Notes under the pieces: generated by a model
Told to the model about the DNA's origin: nothing
The model's database searches: none
The model's input: the letters and a program-made list of their open reading frames with translations, nothing else
Program-made: the position numbers and the translations under genes
Assembly: GCA_002297665.1 (NCBI GenBank)
Contig: DBMS01000089.1
Coordinates: 1 to 7,377 of the forward strand
Reading direction: 5' to 3'
DNA from: Holophagaceae bacterium UBA692
GTDB taxonomy: Bacteria; Acidobacteriota; Holophagae; Holophagales; Holophagaceae
DNA: 7,377 bases
Shown: one piece after another, positions 1-7,100 of the stretch
Layout: the number at the start of each line of letters is the position of its first letter
How positions within the stretch are numbered: position 1 is the first letter of the stretch

Positions 1-438
1 CCCGCGGAAGGCCGCCCCCAGCCGCGCCGCGAACAGGCCCGCGGCGCGCTCGGCCAGGTCGAAGCCCCGGTACCAGCGCCGCAGCCGCGCCGTCGGGGCG
101 TTGCACACGAGGCTGAACCCCGCGGTCCACGCCGGAAGGGGGGCCCGTCCCGCCCGCGCGAGGAGCCCTTCCATCCACCCCAGCTCCCCGCGCTTGATGG
201 CGGGCACCAGGAGGGCTCCCAGCCCCCCGTGGTAGTCCCAGAGGGCGTCGCCCCAGGACCAGGCCACGGGATCCGGGCAGTCCTCGCCCCAGCCGTGACC
301 CAGGGCGCACAGGGCGCACCGCTCCTCCGGCAGGGGCGTGAGCAGGCTCCAGCACCGGGAGCACAGGCCGGCCTGGGCACGCCCGTCCATGGAACCCAGG
401 CAGCCGCGGCAGCGGATCACCTCATGAAGGGCATTCAT
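1..438 (-). CDS. ComF family protein (phosphoribosyltransferase-like), N-terminal 146 codons, cut by window edge
   Basis: ComF/GntX-family proteins combine an N-terminal cysteine-rich zinc-binding region with a type I phosphoribosyltransferase fold; ComF is needed for DNA uptake in naturally competent bacteria, but the reaction is not settled. Visible here are cysteine pairs C10/C13, C26/C29 and C41/C44 plus C54, typical of the family's zinc region. A WDYHGGLGALLVPAIKRGEL segment (67-86) matches the family's 'Y.g.l..li..lK..g' motif, and the RRWYRGFDLAERA segment (about 120-132) matches the 'R..RGFNqa..LA' motif. The PRPP-binding loop would lie beyond the left edge, so catalytic competence cannot be judged. 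The ATG at 438 is chosen because GGAGG sits 7 bases upstream. It lies inside the 3' end of the preceding permease gene, giving a 17-base overlap and suggesting translational coupling. An in-frame GTG at 420 is a less likely start. Family assignment is firm; a role in competence is inference. Confidence 0.9.
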   Translation of the reverse strand, partial: MNALHEVIRCRGCLGSMDGRAQAGLCSRCWSLLTPLPEERCALCALGHGWGEDCPDPVAWSWGDALWDYHGGLGALLVPAIKRGELGWMEGLLARAGRAPLPAWTAGFSLVCNAPTARLRRWYRGFDLAERAAGLFAARLGAAFRG

Positions 439-1951
439 CGGACCCCCTCCCCAGGACGCTGTGGTGGCGGCCATACAGGAAGTAGACCGCGATTCCCAGG
501 GCCAGCCAGCCCGCGAGCCGCCACCAGTTGGCCGCGGGCAGGGAGAACATCAGGAGCAGGCAGGAGAGGATGCCCAGCACGGGCACCACGGGCACCCACG
601 GGCACCGGAAGGGGCGCTCGGCCCCGGGGTGGGTCCTGCGCATGATGAGCACCGCCGCGCAGACGATGACGAAGGCCAGGAGGGTGCCGATGTTGGTGAG
701 GTGGAGCAGCACGTCGATGGGCAGCAGCCCGGCCATCGCCGCCACGCAGGCGCCAGTGAGGGCCGTGGATTTCCAGGGGGTGCGGTACCGCGGATGCACG
801 ACCCCGAACACCTGCTTGGGCAGGAGCCCGTCCCGGGCCATGGCCAGGAAGACCCGGGGGCCGCTGAGCATCATCACCAGGAGCACCGACGTGATGCCGG
901 CCACCCCCGCCACCGCGATGAGCCCCTCGGCCCAGCCCAGGCCCCTGGCCTTGAACGCCAGGGAAACCGGGGCGCTGATGTCCAACTGGTCGAACCGCAC
1001 CATGCCCGTGAGCACCGCCACCAGGGCGATGTAGAGGACGGTGCACACGGCCAGGGAGGCCACGATGCCCACCGGGATGTCGCGCTGGGGGTTCCGCGCC
1101 TCCTCGGTGTGGGTGGACACGGCGTCGAACCCGATGTAGGCGAAAAAGATGATGGCGGCGCCGGCCAGCATCCCCACGGGCTTGCCGCCGGGGTCCACCT
1201 GGCCGGCCACGGTGTGCCCGAAAAAGCACAGGCCGGTCCACCCGTAGGGGGCGAAGGGCCGCCAGTTGGCCGCGCTCACGAAGAACAGGCCCACGGCGAT
1301 GACGAAGACCACGGCCGCCACCTTCACGGCCACCATGGCGGTGTTGAGCCGGGACGACTCCTGGATGCCCTTGACCAGGACGACGGTGACCGCGGCCACC
1401 ACGAGCACCGCGGGCAGGTTCACCAGGGCGCCCGTGCCCACCAGGGCCCCCGAGGCCGCATCGTAGCGCCAGGGCGATTCCGCCAGGGCGGCCGGCAGGC
1501 CCAGCCCCGCCTTGGCCAGGAGGCCCTGGGCGTAGGCGGACCACCCGGTGGCCACGGCGGCGCTGGAGACGCCGTACTCGAGGATGAGGTCCCACCCGAT
1601 GACCCAGGCGAACAGCTCGCCCAGGGTGGCGTAGGCGTAGGTGTAGGCCGAGCCCGCCACCGGCACCATGGCCGCGAATTCCGCGTAGCAGAGCGCGGCG
1701 AACACGCAGGTCACGGCCGCCACGGCGTAGGAGAGCATCAGGGCCGGTCCCGCCACGTTGCGCGCGGCGGCCCCGGTGGCCACGAAGATGCCCGCCCCGA
1801 TGACGGCCCCGATGCCCAGGGCCGTGAGGTGGACGGGGCCCAGGATCCGCCTGAGCCGGTCCTCCCCCTTGGCCTCCTCCAGGAGCGCCGCAAGGGGTTT
1901 GCGGGAGAACAGCCGGTTGCGGCGCGCGCCCGGCGAGACAGCTGGGTCCAT
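422..1951 (-). CDS. APC-superfamily amino acid permease, copy 1 (cationic amino acid transporter type)
   Basis: A 509-residue inner-membrane amino acid transporter of the APC superfamily, closest in pattern to the CAT/YfnA-like group (usually about 460-510 residues, 12 helices). The first helix carries the substrate-site motif GAVIGAGIF (48-56). Other family hallmarks are an AALCYAEFAAMVPVAGSAYT segment early in the protein, EYGVSSAAVATGW, the FDAVSTHTEEARNPQRDIP block, and a GPRVFLAMARDGLLP block. Substrate is probably one or more amino acids; specificity cannot be read from sequence. The start at 1951 is preferred over the longer in-frame ATG at 1999: GGAGGT lies 6 bases upstream of it, and the resulting N-terminus aligns with the neighbouring paralogue. 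The gene is about 80% identical to the copy at 2137-3648 with no gaps over 485 positions. It follows that copy by 185 bases and overlaps the ComF-family gene downstream. Its leader holds repeats that could mask the ribosome binding site. Confidence 0.95.
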   Translation of the reverse strand: MDPAVSPGARRNRLFSRKPLAALLEEAKGEDRLRRILGPVHLTALGIGAVIGAGIFVATGAAARNVAGPALMLSYAVAAVTCVFAALCYAEFAAMVPVAGSAYTYAYATLGELFAWVIGWDLILEYGVSSAAVATGWSAYAQGLLAKAGLGLPAALAESPWRYDAASGALVGTGALVNLPAVLVVAAVTVVLVKGIQESSRLNTAMVAVKVAAVVFVIAVGLFFVSAANWRPFAPYGWTGLCFFGHTVAGQVDPGGKPVGMLAGAAIIFFAYIGFDAVSTHTEEARNPQRDIPVGIVASLAVCTVLYIALVAVLTGMVRFDQLDISAPVSLAFKARGLGWAEGLIAVAGVAGITSVLLVMMLSGPRVFLAMARDGLLPKQVFGVVHPRYRTPWKSTALTGACVAAMAGLLPIDVLLHLTNIGTLLAFVIVCAAVLIMRRTHPGAERPFRCPWVPVVPVLGILSCLLLMFSLPAANWWRLAGWLALGIAVYFLYGRHHSVLGRGSDECPS

Positions 1952-1957
1952 GGACCA

Positions 1958-2022
1958 CCTCCAGAGGGGAAAGGCACCCTGGAGGCGGAGTGATCCCATT
2001 CCCGCCGGAATGGGTACTCCAG
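1958..2022 (-). promoter_or_regulatory. Structured leader of permease copy 1 with a Shine-Dalgarno-sequestering hairpin
   Basis: Read on the minus strand, the ribosome binding site CTGGAGG (1964 to 1958) is perfectly complementary to CCTCCAG (1985 to 1979), giving a 7-bp stem with a 14-base loop. Just upstream is a perfect 8-bp hairpin: GGAATGGG (2007-2014, plus-strand reading) with CCCATTCC (1995-2002) around a CGCC loop. It can be extended by GGAGT (1987-1991) with ACTCC (2016-2020). CTGGAG on the minus strand (2022 to 2017) can also pair with CTCCAG (1984 to 1979), competing with the stem that masks the ribosome binding site. The complementarity is seen directly; a switch in translation is inference. 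Confidence 0.45.
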
Positions 2023-2042
2023 ATTCATAGCGCTATGGAGTA
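2015..2042. repeat. Inverted repeat TACTCCA/TGGAGTA enclosing palindrome CATAGCGCTATG
   Basis: TACTCCA (2015-2021) and TGGAGTA (2036-2042) are perfect 7-base inverted arms around a 14-base interior. Within this span lies the perfect 12-base palindrome CATAGCGCTATG (2026-2037). Arm length and loop length match the second CTCCAG/CTGGAG inverted repeat at 1958-1985 exactly (7-base arms, 14-base loop). It overlaps the candidate -10 of permease copy 1, so it could be an operator; it could also be a REP-like element. Confidence 0.5.
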
Positions 2043-2051
2043 TTCAATCAA
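2024..2051 (-). promoter_or_regulatory. Candidate promoter for permease copy 1
   Basis: On the minus strand, TTGATT (2051 to 2046) and TATGAA (2029 to 2024) form -35 and -10 candidates with a 16-base spacer; each matches the sigma-70 consensus at four of six positions. The -10 overlaps the palindrome CATAGCGCTATG (2026-2037). If it is used, transcription would begin near 2017, leaving the ribosome-site hairpin in the mRNA while the outer repeat (2036-2042) stays DNA only. It would allow copy 1 to be expressed independently of copy 2. Weak by consensus score. Confidence 0.3.
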
Positions 2052-2175
2052 CGGTGGGCGGGGTTCCACGCTCGGTGGGTGAGGCGGTGGTTCAATCCGA
2101 AGGGAGAGCGTCGCCTGGCGTTTTCGATGCCAGTCGTTACCGATTGTTTTCACTATAATGTTTCATAACGCTATG
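2026..2175. repeat. Pair of near-identical 15-base sites, TTCATARCGCTATGG
   Basis: TTCATAGCGCTATGG (2024-2038) and TTCATAACGCTATGG (2162-2176) differ at one position and lie 138 bases apart on the same strand. The first is in the leader of permease copy 1; the second is inside the AT-rich last codons of permease copy 2, where the minus strand reads H-S-V-M. The first contains a perfect 12-base palindrome, the second a one-mismatch version. This may mark a duplication junction or a repeated binding site, or be chance. Confidence 0.4.
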
Positions 2176-3648
2176 GTTACGGCCATACAAGAAATAGATC
2201 GCGAAGCCCAGGGCCAACCAGGCGATGAGCCGCCACCAGTTCTCCGTGGGGAGGGAGAACATGAGCAGCAGGCAGGAGAGGATGCCCAGCATGGGCACCA
2301 CGGGCACCCAGGGGCACCGGAAGGGCCGGGGCGCGTCGGGGTACTTCCTGCGCATGACGAGCACCGCCGCGCAGACGATGACGAAGGCCAGAAGGGTCCC
2401 GATGTTCGTGAGGTGCAGGAGGGAGTCGATGGGCAGGAGGCCCGAAAGGACCGCCACGAACACGCCGATGAGGATCGTGGACTTCCAGGGGGTCCGGAAT
2501 TCGGGGTGCACCACGCCGAACACGCTCTTCGGCAGGAGGCCGTCCCGGGCCATGGCCAGGAAGACGCGGGGGCCGCTGAGCATCATGACCAGGAGCACGG
2601 AGGTGATGCCCGCCACCCCCGCGGTGGCGATGAGGCCCTCGGCCCAGCCCAGGTTGTGCACCTTGAAGGCCATGGAGACCGGAGCGTTGACGTCGAGCCG
2701 GTCGAACCGCACCATTCCCGTGAGCACGGCCACCACGGCGATGTAGAGCACCGTGCAGAGCACCAGCGAGATCACGATGGCCATGGGCACGTCCCGCTGG
2801 GGGTTCTTGGCTTCCTCCGTGTGGGTCGAGACGGAATCGAACCCGATGTATGCGAAGAAGATGATCGCGGCGCCGGCCAGCATTCCCACGGGCTTGCCGC
2901 CCGGGTCCACCTGCCCCGCCACGGTGTGGCCGAAAAAGCTCAGGCCCGACCACCCGAAGGGCGCGAAGGGGTGCCAGTTGGTGGCGCTGACGAAGAACAC
3001 GCCCACGCCGATCACGAAGAGCACGGCGGCCACCTTGATGGCCACCATGGTGGCGTTGAAGCCGGCGCTCTCCTTGATGCCCTTGACCAGCACGAAGGTG
3101 ACGATGGCGGTGATGAGCACGGCCGGAAGGTTCAGCCAGCTGCCGGTGCGCACGAAGGCGCCGGTGACCGCGTCGTACCGCCAGGGGGACTCCCGCAGGA
3201 TGAGCGGGAAGGTGACGCCGATCTTCGAGAGGGAGCTCTGGGCGTAGGCGGACCAGCCGGTGGCCACCGCGGCGCTGGAGACGCCGTATTCCAGGATGAG
3301 GTCCCAGCCGATGATCCAGGCGAAGAGCTCGCCCAGGGTGGCGTAGGCGTAGGTGTAGGCCGAGCCGGCCACCGGGACCATGGAGGCGAACTCCGCGTAG
3401 CACAGGGCGGCGAAGATGCAGGTGATGCCGGCGACCACGTAGCTGAGCATGAGGGCCGGACCGGCCACGTTGTGCGCCGCGGCCCCGGTGGCCACGAAGA
3501 TCCCGGCGCCGATGATGGCGCCCACGCCCAGGGCGGTGAGCTGGACCGGGCCCAGGACCCGGCGGAGGCGGTTCTCCCCCCGCATCTCCTCCAGGAGCAG
3601 TTCCAGCGGCTTGCGCTTGAAGAGCTGGGATCCGGTCTTTTCCGCCAT
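2137..3648 (-). CDS. APC-superfamily amino acid permease, copy 2 (cationic amino acid transporter type)
   Basis: A 503-residue polytopic membrane transporter of the same APC subgroup as its downstream neighbour, first gene of the minus-strand block. The helix-1 motif GAIIGAGIF is at 43-51, followed by AALCYAEFASMVPVAGSAYT (80-99), the FDSVSTHTEEAKNPQRDVP block and the GPRVFLAMARDGLLP block. Amino acid substrate is expected; which one is unknown. The start at 3648 is supported by GGAG 9 bases upstream and by alignment with the paralogue; no extension is needed. Against copy 1, residues 138-172 are only about half identical, while the rest is about 83% identical. This variable stretch follows the first helix cluster and may be an exposed loop touching specificity or partners. 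The last dozen codons (2137-2190) are clearly AT-rich (about 35% GC) against a GC-rich gene, using AAA, TAT, AGT, AAT and ending in TAA, with no counterpart in copy 1. Confidence 0.95.
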   Translation of the reverse strand: MAEKTGSQLFKRKPLELLLEEMRGENRLRRVLGPVQLTALGVGAIIGAGIFVATGAAAHNVAGPALMLSYVVAGITCIFAALCYAEFASMVPVAGSAYTYAYATLGELFAWIIGWDLILEYGVSSAAVATGWSAYAQSSLSKIGVTFPLILRESPWRYDAVTGAFVRTGSWLNLPAVLITAIVTFVLVKGIKESAGFNATMVAIKVAAVLFVIGVGVFFVSATNWHPFAPFGWSGLSFFGHTVAGQVDPGGKPVGMLAGAAIIFFAYIGFDSVSTHTEEAKNPQRDVPMAIVISLVLCTVLYIAVVAVLTGMVRFDRLDVNAPVSMAFKVHNLGWAEGLIATAGVAGITSVLLVMMLSGPRVFLAMARDGLLPKSVFGVVHPEFRTPWKSTILIGVFVAVLSGLLPIDSLLHLTNIGTLLAFVIVCAAVLVMRRKYPDAPRPFRCPWVPVVPMLGILSCLLLMFSLPTENWWRLIAWLALGFAIYFLYGRNHSVMKHYSENNR

Positions 3649-3707
3649 GGTGCAAGTCTCCGTTCGGTCCCGTGGGGGAGCGTTTCAGGGCTGCGGTGGG
3701 TAGGTGT

Positions 3708-3894
3708 GGGCCGAGGGCTTGCCCCATGGTAGCGCAGGTGCCGGCCCTGCCCACCGATTTCACCTATCAATGCGATGCAGGTGGCGCGGTACGCGAAAGG
3801 GCCGGGCTTGCCACGGCACTCGGGGGAACGACTTAGGGCTGCTTCTTCCGATCTGACCCGGTTCATCGCACCCCGATGCATGGGGCCCGGCTTG
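3708..3894. repeat. Three imperfect GC-rich repeats of the GGGCCG-GGCTTGCC type
   Basis: GGGCCGAGGGCTTGCC (3708-3723) and GGGCCGGGCTTGCC (3799-3812) are the same apart from a two-base insertion. GGGCCCGGCTTG (3883-3894) is a weaker third copy. Starts are 91 and 84 bases apart in the same orientation. They lie upstream of permease copy 2 and could be repeated binding sites or a degenerate dispersed repeat. GC-rich composition raises the chance of coincidence. Confidence 0.3.
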
Positions 3895-3935
3895 ATTTCA
3901 TCTTAGCCGGACGCGGTTCCCGGGCATAGCCCGGG
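3887..3935. repeat. Two adjacent hairpins in the divergent spacer
   Basis: CCGGCT (3887-3892) is complementary to AGCCGG (3905-3910) around a 12-base loop. Next to it, CCCGGG (3919-3924) and CCCGGG (3930-3935) form a 6-bp GC-only stem around CATAG. Neither is followed by a T-run on either strand, so they do not look like intrinsic terminators. Confidence 0.4.
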
Positions 3936-4000
3936 GCGGCGGGGGATGCCGGATCGATAAACGCTTTGATTTTTATGGGGCTTTTCCGAAAGCGAAAATT

Positions 4001-4018
4001 AAGGGGCAGCTCCCCCTT
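4001..4018. repeat. Hairpin AAGGGG/CCCCTT upstream of nrdJ
   Basis: AAGGGG (4001-4006) pairs with CCCCTT (4013-4018) around a 6-base loop. Its right arm runs into the candidate nrdJ -35 box at 4017. On the minus strand the stem is followed by AATTTT, a weak terminator-like tail that could stop antisense transcripts leaving the nrdJ region, though no minus-strand gene is known to feed it. Confidence 0.4.
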
Positions 4019-4070
4019 GACGCCCCAAGATCTTGGGGTGATTCTTTCTACCCAGCACAACCCCTTGATG
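4013..4070 (+). repeat. Direct repeats CCCCTTGAYG upstream of nrdJ
   Basis: CCCCTTGACG (4013-4022) and CCCCTTGATG (4061-4070) differ at one base and are 48 bases apart, start to start. The first contains the candidate -35 box; the second contains TTGATG but has no good -10 after it. They may be two regulator sites or a weak promoter duplication. Confidence 0.35.
4017..4045 (+). promoter_or_regulatory. Candidate nrdJ promoter with palindromic operator in the spacer
   Basis: TTGACG (4017-4022) matches the sigma-70 -35 consensus at five of six positions. The hexamer 17 bases further on, GATTCT (4040-4045), matches the -10 at three of six. The perfect 16-base palindrome CCCCAAGATCTTGGGG (4023-4038) occupies the spacer almost exactly. 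A regulator dimer bound there would sit between the two promoter boxes. Transcription would begin near 4052, leaving a leader of about 100 bases. The palindrome is certain; the promoter is tentative because of its weak -10. As RNA the palindrome could form a 6-bp stem with a GATC loop followed by TGATTCTTTCT, a poor terminator-like alternative. Confidence 0.4.
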
Positions 4071-4148
4071 TCGAACCTGGCAAGAAGCTGGACAGGCCGC
4101 GTGAACTAGGCCGTTTCAACGAAGCCCGAGACCAACCCTGAGGATCCT

Positions 4149-7100
4149 ATGCACATTTCCCGCTCCTTCACCAAATCCGGCCAGGATCCGCTCGCGGGCA
4201 TCCCCTTCGTGGGCCGCACCAGCCGGATCACCAAGCTGGACGGCACGGTGGTGTTCGAGGCCAAGGACGTGATGGTCCCCGAGAGCTGGTCCCAGGTGGC
4301 GGTGGACATCCTGGCCCAGAAGTACTTCCGCCGCAAGGGCATCGACGCGGCCAACGGCGGCGAGAAGGACGCCCGGCAGGTGTTCCATCGGCTGGCGGGC
4401 TGCTGGCGCCACTGGGGCGAGCAGCACGGCTACTTCGACACGCCCGAGGACGCCCAGGCGTTCTACGACGAGCTGATCTACATGCTCGCCAACCAGATGT
4501 GCGCCCCCAACAGCCCGCAGTGGTTCAACACGGGCCTGCACTACGCCTACGGCATCTCCGGCCCCGCCCAGGGCCACAGCTACGTGGACCCGGCCACCGG
4601 GGCCATGCGCCAGTCCACCTCCGCGTACGAGCGCCCCCAGCCCCACGCCTGCTTCATCCAGAGCGTCGAGGACGACCTGGTGAACCCCGGCGGGATCATG
4701 GACCTGTGGACCCGCGAGGCCCGGATCTTCAAGTACGGCAGCGGCACCGGCACCAATTTCTCCAAGGTCCGCGGCGCCACCGAGAACCTCTCCGGCGGCG
4801 GCTGCTCCTCGGGCCTCATGTCCTTCCTGGCCGTGGGCGACCGGGCCGCCGGGGCCATCAAGTCCGGCGGCACCACCCGCCGCGCCGCCAAGATGGTCTG
4901 CCTGGACCTGGACCATCCCGACGTGGAGGCCTTCATCGACTGGAAGGTCACCGAGGAGCGCAAGGTGGCCATGATGGCCGCGGGCAGCATCGTCCTGGGA
5001 CGCACCTGGAACGCCCTGTGCGAGGCCGTGGAGGGCTCCACCACCCGGGACGCCGACCCGCGCACCAACGACAAGCTCCGCAAGGCGCTGGCCCGGGCCA
5101 AGGGCGAGGGCGTGGCCCCGGCCTTCCTCTCCCAGTCCATGAGCCGCCTGGCCCAGGGCGACTTCAGCCGCGACCTCAAGACCTACGACACCGGCTGGGA
5201 CGGCGACGCCTACGCCACCGTCGGCGGCATGAACTCCAACAACTCCGTGCGGGTCCCCGACCAGTTCATGCGCGCCCTGGAAAAGGACGGCGACTGGTAC
5301 CTGGAGCGGCGCACCGACGGCAAGGTCCACAAGACCCTCAAGGCCCGCGACCTGTGGGCCAAGATCAACTACGCCGCCTGGGCCTGCGCGGACCCCGGCA
5401 TCCAGTTCGACACCACCATCAACGACTGGCACACCTGCCCCGCCGACGGTCCCATCAACGCGAGCAACCCCTGCTCCGAATACATGTTCCTGGACGACAC
5501 CGCCTGCAACCTCGCGTCCCTGAACCTGTGCAGCTTCCTCACCCCCGACGGCGGGTTCGACCTGGCCGGGTACCGCCACGCCATCCGCCTGTGGACCATC
5601 GTGCTGGAGATCTCGGTCCTGATGGCGCAGTTCCCCTCCGAGCGCATCGCCCAGCTCTCCCATGACTTCCGCACCCTGGGCCTGGGCTACGCCAACCTGG
5701 GCGCGATGCTCATGCGCCTGGGCATCCCCTACGACAGCGAAGCCGGCACCCAGTGGTGCGCGGCGCTGACCGCCATCCTCACCGGCGACGCCTACGCCGC
5801 CAGCGCCGAGATGGCCGGGCAGCTCGGGCCCTTCCCGGGCTACGCCCAGAACCGCGAGGCCATGCTCCGCGTGATCCGCAACCACCGGCGCGCCGCCTAC
5901 GACGCCCCCGCCTCCGAATACGAGCAGCTTTCCATCACGCCCCAGGGCCTCAAGGGCAACCTGCTGCCCAAGTCCATCCTGGAGGCCTCCCGGGACAGCT
6001 GGGACCACGCCCTGGCCCTGGGCGAGGCCCACGGCTTCCGCAACGCCCAGGTGACGGTGCTGGCCCCCACCGGCACCATCGGCCTGCTCATGGATTGCGA
6101 CACCACCGGCGTCGAGCCGGACTTCGCCCTGGTCAAGTTCAAGAAGCTGGCCGGCGGAGGCTACTTCAAGCTGGTGAACCGGGCCATCCCCGAGGCCCTC
6201 ATGCGCCTGGGCTACAACCCCGCCCAGATCCGCGACATCGAGCGGCACGTGGTGGGCTGGCTGGAGATCACCGACGAGACCCCGGGCGTCACCCGCAGCC
6301 GGCTGCTGGCCAAGGGCTGGACCGCCGAGGAGCTCGCCGCCATCGAGGACAAGCTCCCCACCGCCTTCGACCCCGCCTACGTGATCCCCGTGGACCGCCT
6401 GAAGAAGGACTTCGGCGACGAGGACGCCCAGACCTTCCTGGACGCCCTGGCCGGCACCATGACCGTGGAGGGCGCGCCCCACCTCAAGGACGAGCACCTG
6501 CCCATCTTCGACTGCGCCAACCGGTGCGGCCGCAAGGGACAGCGCTTCATCGCCCCCATGGGCCACATCCGCATGATGGGGGCCGCCCAGCCCTTCCTGA
6601 GCGGCGCCATCAGCAAGACGATCAACCTCCCCGCCGAGGCCACGATGGAAGAGGTGGGCGCCATCTACAAGGCCTCCTGGCAGCACATGCTCAAGGCCGT
6701 GGCCCTCTACCGCGACGGCTCCAAGATGAGCCAGGCCATCGCCACCAACCTCGACCTCCTGGAGGGCATCGACACGCTCGTGGACGACGAGGCCCCCAAG
6801 CCCGAGAAGGTCCACGCCCTCAGCCAGGCCCTGGCCAGCCAGGTGGTGCGCACCTACCGCAAGAAGCTCCCCAACCGGCGCGGCGGCTACACCCAGGCCG
6901 CCACCATCGGAGGCACCAAGCTCTACCTGCGCACCGGCGAATACGAGGACGGGACGCTGGGCGAGATCTTCCTGGACATCCACCGCGAGGGCGCCGGTTT
7001 CCGGGCCGTGCTCAACTGCTTCGCCATCGCCGTGAGCATGGGCCTCCAGCACGGGGTGCCCCTGGAGGAGTTCTGCGAGGCATTCCTCTTCACCCGCTTC

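Larger units (their letters stand above)
3649..4148. other. 500-base divergent spacer between the permease block and nrdJ
   Basis: No reading frame here looks like a protein; short frames on either strand lack family resemblance and convincing ribosome sites. The part nearest the permeases (3649-3950) is GC-rich with hairpins and imperfect GC-rich repeats. A patch at about 3955-4000 is AT-rich, as expected near a promoter. A palindrome, two 10-base direct repeats and the candidate nrdJ promoter follow. I found no convincing promoter for permease copy 2, no tRNA, no cobalamin riboswitch core and no intrinsic terminator with a good T-run. The spacer probably contains both divergent promoters and a long nrdJ leader. 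Confidence 0.6.

Noticed and set aside
1952..1999. A 16-codon N-terminal extension of permease copy 1 starting at ATG 1999.
   Set aside because: The start at 1951 has a GGAGGT ribosome site at the right distance and gives an N-terminus matching the paralogue. The extension would run through the inverted repeats.
2115..2133. CTGGC/GCCAG stem with a T-rich loop just after permease copy 2, as a possible terminator.
   Set aside because: Only 5 bp, and no T-run follows it on the minus strand.
2131..2159. A perfect TATAAT on the plus strand at 2154-2159 that could drive antisense transcription into permease copy 2.
   Set aside because: No acceptable -35 lies 16-18 bases upstream, and the patch is the AT-rich coding tail of the permease.
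3661..3720. CCGCAGCCC on the minus strand near 3690 as a cobalamin riboswitch core upstream of the permeases.
   Set aside because: The flanking conserved segments of the riboswitch are absent, and amino acid permeases are not typical targets.
461..3732. Plus-strand open frames of 510 and 524 codons opposite the two permeases.
   Set aside because: They are H/G/E/P-rich shadows. They resemble each other only because the permeases beneath them are paralogues.
3132..3881. A 249-codon minus-strand frame overlapping the start of permease copy 2.
   Set aside because: Its second half is an out-of-frame P/S/A/R-rich reading of the permease gene, and its first half lies in the spacer with no family match.
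3863..4060. A 65-codon minus-strand frame in the divergent spacer.
   Set aside because: It spans the hairpins and candidate promoter, has no recognisable domain, and has no clear ribosome site. Treated as non-coding.
4049..4148. NrdR-type boxes before nrdJ.
   Set aside because: ACAACCCCTTGATGT (4056-4070) is only loosely similar to the NrdR consensus, and no second box lies at the usual spacing.
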